In this document: positions 5,185 through 11,431 of the stretch, one piece after another
How the letters are laid out: every line of letters begins with the position of its first letter
Numbering within the stretch: the first letter of the stretch is position 1
Source of the DNA: UBA11136 sp964482135
GTDB lineage: Bacteria; Pseudomonadota; Alphaproteobacteria; UBA11136
Direction: 5' to 3'
Length of the DNA stretch: 11,431 bases
NCBI GenBank assembly: GCA_964482135.1
Contig: CAYZWF010000053.1
Location: 1-11,431, forward strand
Program-made: the position numbers and the translations under genes
The notes under the pieces: generated by a model
Told to the model about the DNA's origin: nothing
Seen by the model: only the letters and a program-made list of their open reading frames with translations
Databases searched by the model: none

Positions 5185-7623
5185 ATGAAGGAAAAACTGG
5201 TCCTCATCGGTAACGGCATGGCGGGAATCCGCACCATCGAGGAACTCCTGAAACTGGCGCCGGACCTCTATGACATCACGGTGTTCGGCGCCGAACCCCA
5301 CGGCAATTACAACCGCATCCTGCTGTCCCCGGTCCTGGCCGGTGAAAAAAGCGTGGATGAGATCATGCTCAACGACGAGGCATGGTACGCCGAGAACGGC
5401 ATTACCCTGCATAAGGGCAAGACGGTCACCGAAATCCGCCGTGGCGCGCGTCAAGTGGTGGCCACGGATGAGGACGGCACCGAGACGGTGGCCGGGTATG
5501 ACCGCTTGCTTGTGGCCACCGGCTCCGACCCCATCATTATCCCCGTCCCCGGACACGATCTTCCCGGCGTCGTCACCTTCCGCGATATGGCCGATGTGGA
5601 ACGCATGATCGAGGCCACCAGGAAACACGCCCATGCGGTGGTGATCGGCGGCGGATTGCTGGGGCTGGAGGCCGCCAATGGGCTCATGAAACAGGGCATG
5701 CATGTGACCGTGGTGCATCTCATGGAGACCCTGATGGAGCGCCAGCTCGACCCGGAATCGGGCGAGATGCTGAAGCAGAATCTGGAAGCCAAGGGCCTGA
5801 ATTTCATGATGGCGGCGCAGACCGAAGCCATCTTGGGCGAGGACCGGGTTAAAGCTGTGAAACTGGCCGAGGGCACCGAGATCGCCGCCGATATTGTGGT
5901 CATGGCGGTGGGTATCCGCCCCAATATCGCCCTGGCGCAAGAAGCCGGGATTTACTGTGAGCGCGGCATTGTGGTGGACGACACCATGCTGACCTATGAT
6001 CCGCGCATCTATGGCGTGGGCGAATGCGTGCAGCATCGCGGCCAGGCCTATGGGCTGGTGGCGCCGCTGTTTGAACAGGGCAAGGTCTGCGCCAACCATC
6101 TGGCGCAAAAAGCCACCAGCCGTTACGAGGGCTCGGTGACGTCCACCAAGCTCAAGGTGACGGGGGTGGATCTGTTTTCCGCCGGCGACTTCCTGGGCGA
6201 TGAAGACAGCGACGAAATTCTGTTCCGCGATCCCGGCCGCGGCTCCTACAAGAAGGTGGTCTTGAAAGACGGACGCATTACCGGCGCCGTTCTTTACGGG
6301 GATACGGTGGACGGAGCCTGGTATTTCCAGCTCATGCGCGACGGCGTTGATGTGAGCGACATCCGCGACCGCCTTATGTTCGGCAAGGCCCATCTCGGCG
6401 ATGCCGGACATGGCGAGGAAAACCTTGCCTCGGCAATGGATGACGGGATGGAGGTGTGCGGCTGTAACGGCGTCTGCAAGGGCGACATCGTCGCCGCCAT
6501 CACGGAAGAAAACTTGTTCACCCTGGAGGATGTGCGCGCCCATACCAAGGCCTCGGGTTCCTGTGGCTCGTGCACCGGTCTGGTGGAGCAGATCCTGGCC
6601 TCCACGGTGGGCGGCGACTATACGGCAACGCCCAAGGAAAAGACCCTGTGCCCCTGCACCGAATTCACCCATGACGACATCCGCCGGGTGCTGGGCGAGC
6701 AGGAGCTGAAAACCATTCCGCAAGTCATGATCTTCCTGGAATGGAAGACGCCCGACGGCTGCGCCAAGTGCCGCCCGGCGCTCAATTACTACCTGCTCTG
6801 CCGCTGGCCCGGCGACTATGACGACGACCCCCAGTCGCGCTTCATCAACGAGCGCGCCCACGCCAATATCCAGAAGGACGGCACCTTTTCGGTGGTGCCG
6901 CGCATGTGGGGCGGCATGACCACGCCCGACGAGCTGCGGGCCATCGCCGACGTGGCCGATAAGTTTGAGGTGCCTGCGGTGAAGGTCACCGGCGGCCAGC
7001 GCATCGATATGCTGGGGGTGAAAAAAGACGACCTGCCCCGGGTCTGGGCTGATCTCAATGACGCCGGAATGGTCTCGGGCCATGCCTATGGCAAGAGCCT
7101 GCGCACGGTGAAGACCTGTGTGGGATCGGAATGGTGCCGTTTCGGCACCCAGGATTCCACCACCATGGGGATCAAGCTGGAAAAGATGAGCTGGGGATCG
7201 TGGACGCCCCACAAGTTCAAGATGGCGGTGTCGGGCTGTCCCCGTAACTGCGCCGAAGCCACCATCAAGGATTTCGGCGTGGTCGCCGTGGACTCGGGAT
7301 GGGAGCTGCATGTGGGCGGCAATGGCGGGGTCAAGGTGCGGGCCACCGACCTGTTGTGCAAGGTGGAGAGCGAAGACGAGGTTCTGGAATATTGCGGCGC
7401 CTTTCTCCAGCTCTACCGCGAGGAGGCCCATTACCTGGAACGCACCGCGCCCTGGATCGAGCGCGTGGGCCTGACCTCGGTAAAACAGCGCATCGTCGAA
7501 GATGCAGACCAACGCAAGGCGCTGTATGAGCGTTTCCTCTATTCCCAGAAATTTGCCAAGAGCGATCCCTGGGCGGAGCGGGCCGGAGATTCCGAATTTA
7601 AGTCTCTGAAGCTGGCGGGGTAA
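5185..7623 (+). CDS. nirB: NAD(P)H nitrite reductase, large subunit NirB
   Basis: Cytoplasmic assimilatory nitrite reductase that takes six electrons from NAD(P)H to convert nitrite to ammonium. At 812 residues it has the usual NirB layout. The FAD/NAD(P)-disulfide reductase part (1-310) has GNGMAG (9-14) for FAD, GGGLLGLE (155-162) for NAD(P)H, and a second FAD contact around VGECVQHRG (278-286). A BFD-like [2Fe-2S] motif follows with C425, C427, C431, C460 and C463. A second Cys set (C489, C491, C526, C529) ends in CRPALNYYL. The sulfite/nitrite reductase part (about 555-780) carries the sirohaem-[4Fe-4S] ligands C645/C651 (TCVGSEWC) and C685/C689 (CPRNC). No key residue is missing. ATG 5185 has AAAGGGA nine bases upstream and is the first gene after the sigma-54 promoter. 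nirD begins four bases after its stop. Confidence 0.97.
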   Translation: MKEKLVLIGNGMAGIRTIEELLKLAPDLYDITVFGAEPHGNYNRILLSPVLAGEKSVDEIMLNDEAWYAENGITLHKGKTVTEIRRGARQVVATDEDGTETVAGYDRLLVATGSDPIIIPVPGHDLPGVVTFRDMADVERMIEATRKHAHAVVIGGGLLGLEAANGLMKQGMHVTVVHLMETLMERQLDPESGEMLKQNLEAKGLNFMMAAQTEAILGEDRVKAVKLAEGTEIAADIVVMAVGIRPNIALAQEAGIYCERGIVVDDTMLTYDPRIYGVGECVQHRGQAYGLVAPLFEQGKVCANHLAQKATSRYEGSVTSTKLKVTGVDLFSAGDFLGDEDSDEILFRDPGRGSYKKVVLKDGRITGAVLYGDTVDGAWYFQLMRDGVDVSDIRDRLMFGKAHLGDAGHGEENLASAMDDGMEVCGCNGVCKGDIVAAITEENLFTLEDVRAHTKASGSCGSCTGLVEQILASTVGGDYTATPKEKTLCPCTEFTHDDIRRVLGEQELKTIPQVMIFLEWKTPDGCAKCRPALNYYLLCRWPGDYDDDPQSRFINERAHANIQKDGTFSVVPRMWGGMTTPDELRAIADVADKFEVPAVKVTGGQRIDMLGVKKDDLPRVWADLNDAGMVSGHAYGKSLRTVKTCVGSEWCRFGTQDSTTMGIKLEKMSWGSWTPHKFKMAVSGCPRNCAEATIKDFGVVAVDSGWELHVGGNGGVKVRATDLLCKVESEDEVLEYCGAFLQLYREEAHYLERTAPWIERVGLTSVKQRIVEDADQRKALYERFLYSQKFAKSDPWAERAGDSEFKSLKLAG

Positions 7624-7627
7624 GGCC

Positions 7628-8026
7628 ATGGAGGAATGGATCGAAATATGTGGACTTGAGGATATTCCACCTTTGGGGACGCGGGTGGTGGCCCGGGAGG
7701 AAGGGAACATCGCCCTCTTCCGCGGCGCCGGGGATGCGGTCTACGCGCTGGACGACAAATGCCCCCATAAGGGCGGGCCGCTGTCGCAAGGGATCGTGCA
7801 TGGCGAGCGCATCGCCTGTCCGTTGCACAACTGGGTGATGGAACTGCAAAGCGGCGAGGCTGTGGCCCCCGATACGGGCTGCGCCACCACCTATGCGGTG
7901 CGGATCGAGAACGGCGCGGTGCAACTCTCGCTGCCGGCAGACGCCGCCGGGCCGATGCGGCTGGTGGCCATCGAGGGCGGCCGGGCGGCGGACAGACCGC
8001 CAGTGAAAGAGACCGTCAATGAGTAA
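7628..8026 (+). CDS. nirD: Nitrite reductase small subunit NirD (Rieske-type)
   Basis: A 132-residue small subunit of the cytoplasmic NAD(P)H nitrite reductase. It is a Rieske-fold protein that keeps a [2Fe-2S] ligand set: C45 and H47 in CPHKGGPLSQG, C64 and H67 in CPLHNW. Some enterobacterial NirD proteins lack these ligands, so this one probably binds a cluster. The gene starts four bases after nirB behind GTAAGG, suggesting coupled translation. About 20 residues after the Rieske core (from about 112) are polar and Ala/Arg-rich, with no assigned role. A 52-base gap follows, with only a 4-bp GCGG/CCGC hairpin (8042-8054) that is too weak to be a terminator, so the operon probably continues. 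Confidence 0.95.
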   Translation: MEEWIEICGLEDIPPLGTRVVAREEGNIALFRGAGDAVYALDDKCPHKGGPLSQGIVHGERIACPLHNWVMELQSGEAVAPDTGCATTYAVRIENGAVQLSLPADAAGPMRLVAIEGGRAADRPPVKETVNE

Positions 8027-8078
8027 GGACTTTCATCCAAGGCGGAAAAACCGCTCTTAACCTGATCGGGAACGAACC

Positions 8079-10256
8079 ATGTTATTCGGACGCAAGCAGA
8101 AGAACCCCATCAAGATCGCCGATAAGGGCGTTAAGGAATGGAAATATACCACCTGCGGATACTGCTCCACCGGATGTTCCCTTGAAGTAGGCTTGAACGA
8201 GCAAGGCCGGCCGGTGGCCGCGCGCGGCGCCAGCGGCGCCGACGTCAACCGCGGCAAACTGTGCATCAAGGGCATTTTCGAGTTCGAGCTTTTCGATTCC
8301 GCCGGCCGCGGCGAGGAACCCCTGGTCCGGGACAAGCGCTTCGAGGAGTTCCGCCCCATGGGCTGGGACGGCGCGCTGGACAGGATGGCGTCGGAAATTA
8401 CCCGCATCCAGGAGACCTACGGCCGGGATTCCTTCGCCGTGGTCTCCACCGGCCAGATCATGACCGAGGAGTTCTATACCCTGGGCAAGCTGGTGCGCGG
8501 CGTTCTCGGCACCAACAATTACGACGGCAACACCACCTTGTGCATGGCCTCGGCGGTGTCGGGCTATAAGCGGTCGTTCGGTTCCGACGGCCCGCCCGGT
8601 TGCTACGAGGATTTCGAACATACCGAATGCCTGATGGCGTTCGGCTCCAACCTGCCGGAACAGCATCCCATTATCTATTGGCGGCTCAAAGAGGCGCTGG
8701 AGAAGCGCAAGTTTCCGCTCATCGTGGTGGACCCGCGCGTGACCATGTTCGCCCAGTTCGCCGATATCCACCTGCCGATTACGCCCGGCACCGATGTGGT
8801 ACTGCTCAACAGCCTGGCCCATGTGATCCTCGAGGAAGGGCTGGAGGATCGCGCCTATATGGATGCCCACACCGACGGCACCGAGGCCTTCGAGGCGCTG
8901 GTGGCCGAATACGACCCGGTCTCGGCGGCGAAAATCTGCGGCATCGACGAGGACATGATCCGCAATGTGGCGCGGCTTTATGCCAAGGCCGGGGCCGCCA
9001 TGAGCATCTGGACCATGGGCATCAACCAGAGCACCCACGGCTCCGACGGCGTGGTGGGAATCAACAACCTCAACCTGGTTACCGGCAATGTCGGCAAGCC
9101 GGGCGGCACCAGCCTGTCCATCACCGGCCAGTGCAACGCCATGGGAACCCGGGAATGGTCGTCCTGTTCCGGCCTGCCCGGATACCGGCTTCTCGATAAC
9201 AAGGATCACCGCAAGGAGATCGGCGATTTCTGGGGGGTGGACCCCGCATTCTTTCCCCAAACCCGCGGCATGGCCCAGACCGACATTTTCCCGGCCATCG
9301 AAACCGGCCAGATCAAGGGGCTGTGGCTGGTGGCCACCAATCCCATGACCTCCATGCCCAATTCGGCGCGAATCCGCCGCACCCTGGAAAAGCTGGACTT
9401 TCTGGTGGTGCAGGATTGTTACCGCGACGTGGAAACTACCCAATACGCCCATATGTTCCTTCCCGGCGCGCTATGGGCCGAAAAGGAAGGCTGTTTCACC
9501 AATACCGAACGCCGCGTCAACCTCACCCGCAAGGCCTTCGAACCCCATGCCAATTCGAAACCAGACCATTGGATTTTTTCCCAATTGGCGCAGCGTTTCG
9601 AGCAGGGGCGGAAGATGAATTTTCCCGACAACACCAGCGATATCTTCGACGAGATGCGTCATTTGTCCAAGGGGCGGCTGCTCGACATTTCCGGCATGAG
9701 CCACGACAAGCTGGAACAGCAAAAGGGAATCCAGTGGCCGTTCCGGGAAGGCGACAACCAGGGCGCGCCGCGCATCTATACGGATGGAAAATTCCAGTAT
9801 CCCGACGGCAAGGCCAAGCTCATCGCCCTGCCCTATGTGGAAAACAATGAAACCCCCAACAGCGACTATCCCTTCTGGCTCAACAGCGGGCGGGTGGTGG
9901 AGCATTTCCATTCCCGCACCAAGACCGGAAAGATCGGCAACCAGAATAAGTTCAGCCCCACACCCTATATGGAGATGAACCCGGACGCCGCGGAAGAGCT
10001 GGGGGTGAAGCATATGAACTATGTGCGCCTGGTGTCGCGGCGCGGCGACGCCGTGGTCATGGTCCAGCTGACCCAGAGGGTGCCGCAAAACATGGTCTTT
10101 ATTCCCTTCCACTTCCATGACTGCGTCAACCGGCTGACCTTGGGGCTTCTCGACCCCCATTCCCGGCAGCCGGCCTTCAAGCAGAACGCGGTGCGCATCG
10201 AACAGGTGGACCAGCGTGAAGCGGCCAGGATCAACGTGGAATCGCGCAGCTTCTAG
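8079..10256 (+). CDS. nasA: Assimilatory nitrate reductase catalytic subunit (Mo-bisMGD, NasA/NarB type)
   Basis: A 725-residue molybdopterin oxidoreductase predicted to reduce nitrate to nitrite in the cytoplasm. The N-terminal [4Fe-4S] motif is C26-x2-C29-x3-C33...C62 (CGYCSTGC, LCIKG). C155, in NTTLCMASAVSGY, sits where NapA/NasA enzymes place the Cys ligand of molybdenum; DMSO reductases have Ser there, so the sequence favours nitrate reductase. Mo-cofactor contacts are suggested around GSNLPEQHP (189-197), VVDPR (216-220), GNVGKPGG (336-343) and the C-terminal dinucleotide-binding domain (about 598-715). The length is that of cyanobacterial NarB; the extra C-terminal [2Fe-2S] domain of many NasA proteins is absent. 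No Tat signal is seen, so it should be cytoplasmic. A GGGAA ribosome site precedes ATG 8079. The gene lies between nirD and a DmsBC-like fusion, its likely electron donor. Another role for the molybdoenzyme cannot be excluded but fits the context less well. Confidence 0.9.
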   Translation: MLFGRKQKNPIKIADKGVKEWKYTTCGYCSTGCSLEVGLNEQGRPVAARGASGADVNRGKLCIKGIFEFELFDSAGRGEEPLVRDKRFEEFRPMGWDGALDRMASEITRIQETYGRDSFAVVSTGQIMTEEFYTLGKLVRGVLGTNNYDGNTTLCMASAVSGYKRSFGSDGPPGCYEDFEHTECLMAFGSNLPEQHPIIYWRLKEALEKRKFPLIVVDPRVTMFAQFADIHLPITPGTDVVLLNSLAHVILEEGLEDRAYMDAHTDGTEAFEALVAEYDPVSAAKICGIDEDMIRNVARLYAKAGAAMSIWTMGINQSTHGSDGVVGINNLNLVTGNVGKPGGTSLSITGQCNAMGTREWSSCSGLPGYRLLDNKDHRKEIGDFWGVDPAFFPQTRGMAQTDIFPAIETGQIKGLWLVATNPMTSMPNSARIRRTLEKLDFLVVQDCYRDVETTQYAHMFLPGALWAEKEGCFTNTERRVNLTRKAFEPHANSKPDHWIFSQLAQRFEQGRKMNFPDNTSDIFDEMRHLSKGRLLDISGMSHDKLEQQKGIQWPFREGDNQGAPRIYTDGKFQYPDGKAKLIALPYVENNETPNSDYPFWLNSGRVVEHFHSRTKTGKIGNQNKFSPTPYMEMNPDAAEELGVKHMNYVRLVSRRGDAVVMVQLTQRVPQNMVFIPFHFHDCVNRLTLGLLDPHSRQPAFKQNAVRIEQVDQREAARINVESRSF

Positions 10257-10292
10257 TTCCCCTGACAGAAAGACCGGAAAAAGGGCAGCCCT

Positions 10293-11431
10293 ATGTTTGA
10301 AATACGCGAAGACGAACAAGACTACGCCTTTCTCGACGACCCCGAGACGGCCGAGAGCAACCGCTATGGCAAGAGCATCGACCTGACGGCGGAAAGCGGC
10401 CAGCCCACATGCACGAGCCTCAACATCAACGGCGACGTGGGCGTAGGGGACAATCCCAACCGCAACAAACAACACGGTTTTCATTTCACCGCCGATAACT
10501 GTATCGGCTGTCACGCCTGTGAGGCGGCATGCAGCGAGAAGAACGACCTGCCAGCCCATCTCAGCTTCCGTTCGGTGGGCTATGTGGAGGGTGGCACCTA
10601 TCCCAGCTTCACCCGTATCAATATCTCCATGGCCTGTAATCACTGCGACGATCCCGTCTGTCTCAAGGGTTGTCCCACCCGCGCCTATACCAAGCATCCC
10701 GAATACGGGGCGGTGATCCAGGATCCGGATATCTGTTTCGGATGCGGCTATTGCACCTGGGTCTGTCCCTATAACGCCCCCCAGCTCGATCCCGTGGAAG
10801 GCCAGGTGCAGAAATGCAATATGTGCGTGGACCGGCTTGAAGTGGGGCTTAAACCCGCCTGTGTCTCCGCCTGTCTGGGCAATGCCTTGAATTTCGGCGT
10901 CATTGAGAACACACCCAAACGGCGCGAGCAGATCAAGACGGAAATCCCCGGATTCCCCAGCACCGACATCACCAACCCCAATATCCGCTTTCAGCAGACC
11001 AAGAGCCTGCCCCGCGAATTCACCCGCACCGATTCCATGCCGGTCAAATACCACCGGGTAAACGGCACCGGCGGCTATCAACCGGAAGTGGACGCCAAGA
11101 ACGGCACGGAACGGCGCTGGAATCTGGCCAAGCTGAGCTCCCGCGAAAACCCCCTGGTCCTCTTCACCCTCACCTCGCAGGCCGTGATCGGCGCGTTTTT
11201 GATGGTCTTTCTCGGCTCCCTGATGGGGGTGGAGAGCCTGACCCGCCTGTCGGATTCCAGCGCCCTGCTGCCCCTGTTTATCCTCATGGCCGGCCTGCAG
11301 GCTTTCATGCTCTTTATTTCCACATTGCACTTGGGTAAGCCGCTACGCTTTTACCGGGGTTTCAACAACCTGCGCTATTCCCCCTTGAGCCGCGAGGCCC
11401 TGGGCGTTTCGCTGTTCCTCAACGGTCTGGG
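10293..11431 (+). CDS. DmsB-DmsC-like fusion: four-cluster ferredoxin joined to membrane anchor (partial)
   Basis: The open frame starts at ATG 10293 behind AAGGG, 36 bases after nasA, and reaches the window end without a stop (379 residues visible). After an acidic extension of about 60 residues, residues 64-205 form a DmsB/NrfC-type ferredoxin with four Cys sets: C70/73/76/80, C115/118/123/127, C148/151/154/158 and C175/178/190/194. A charged linker (about 206-284) leads to a DmsC-like anchor. Hydrophobic segments lie at about 287-311 and 323-344, followed by LHLGKPLRFYRGFNNLRYSPLSRE, which is characteristic of DmsC-family anchors. Electrons would pass from membrane quinol through the clusters to the nitrate reductase. 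No Tat or signal peptide is present, so the ferredoxin should face the cytoplasm. DMSO reductases usually encode these two subunits separately; here they are one chain. The remaining anchor helices lie beyond the window. Confidence 0.88.
   Translation, partial: MFEIREDEQDYAFLDDPETAESNRYGKSIDLTAESGQPTCTSLNINGDVGVGDNPNRNKQHGFHFTADNCIGCHACEAACSEKNDLPAHLSFRSVGYVEGGTYPSFTRINISMACNHCDDPVCLKGCPTRAYTKHPEYGAVIQDPDICFGCGYCTWVCPYNAPQLDPVEGQVQKCNMCVDRLEVGLKPACVSACLGNALNFGVIENTPKRREQIKTEIPGFPSTDITNPNIRFQQTKSLPREFTRTDSMPVKYHRVNGTGGYQPEVDAKNGTERRWNLAKLSSRENPLVLFTLTSQAVIGAFLMVFLGSLMGVESLTRLSDSSALLPLFILMAGLQAFMLFISTLHLGKPLRFYRGFNNLRYSPLSREALGVSLFLNGL

Noticed and set aside
5104..7710. Long minus-strand frame (868 codons) opposite nirB
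   Set aside because: It is fully antisense to a clear nirB, its translation is a His/Gly/Ala-rich mixture with no recognisable motif, and it is best explained by GC-rich codon bias.
8082..9452. Minus-strand frame (456 codons) opposite nasA
   Set aside because: It is antisense to conserved molybdoenzyme motifs and has no motif of its own.
9471..11330. Long minus-strand frame (619 codons) opposite the nitrate reductase and the DmsBC-like gene
   Set aside because: It is antisense to two recognised genes, spans their boundary and shows no domain signature.

Overview
The window is a nitrate-assimilation locus of a GC-rich proteobacterium. The protein types, the paired sigma-54 promoters and the codon choice suggest an alphaproteobacterium, perhaps Rhodospirillales/Magnetospirillum-like. 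That placement is inference; no rRNA or other taxonomic marker is present.

Layout. Positions 1-26 are the 3' end of a tRNA gene (probably tRNA-Gln) cut by the window edge. A 286-base stretch without a convincing gene follows. Next is a forward gene (313-1590) for a multi-pass membrane protein with a C-terminal SH3b-like domain; it looks unrelated to nitrate. Converging on it is a leftward two-gene operon: a NarK/NasA-type nitrate/nitrite transporter (3338-4822), then a PP2C phosphatase-Ser/Thr kinase fusion with a C-terminal membrane anchor (1609-3321). A 362-base divergent regulatory region (4823-5184) separates this from a rightward operon: nirB (5185-7623), nirD (7628-8026), a NasA/NarB-type molybdopterin nitrate reductase (8079-10256), and a DmsB-DmsC-like iron-sulfur/membrane-anchor fusion (from 10293, running off the window; its sequence was translated by hand).

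How the genes work together. The transporter would bring nitrate in. The molybdoenzyme would reduce it to nitrite in the cytoplasm, and NirBD would reduce nitrite to ammonium with NAD(P)H. The catalytic subunit has no Tat signal and lacks the C-terminal [2Fe-2S] domain of many NasA proteins. The next gene instead supplies four [4Fe-4S] Cys clusters joined to a DmsC-like quinol-oxidising anchor. I infer a membrane-bound, quinol-linked assimilatory nitrate reductase. The kinase/phosphatase fusion is co-transcribed with the transporter and may modulate transport or reduction; its target is unknown.

Regulation. Both divergent operons have near-perfect sigma-54 (-24/-12) promoters, TGGCACG-N4-TTGC, at 5131-5146 (+) and 4912-4897 (-). 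Between them are a consensus-matching IHF site (4931-4943) and a tandem pair of 20-bp near-identical repeats (4974-4993 and 5002-5021). The repeats have the position and 17-bp TGCA...GCA geometry expected of an NtrC-like enhancer. A 17-bp perfect dyad overlaps the -12 element of the nirB promoter. This control region and the membrane-anchored reductase are the most interesting parts of the window.
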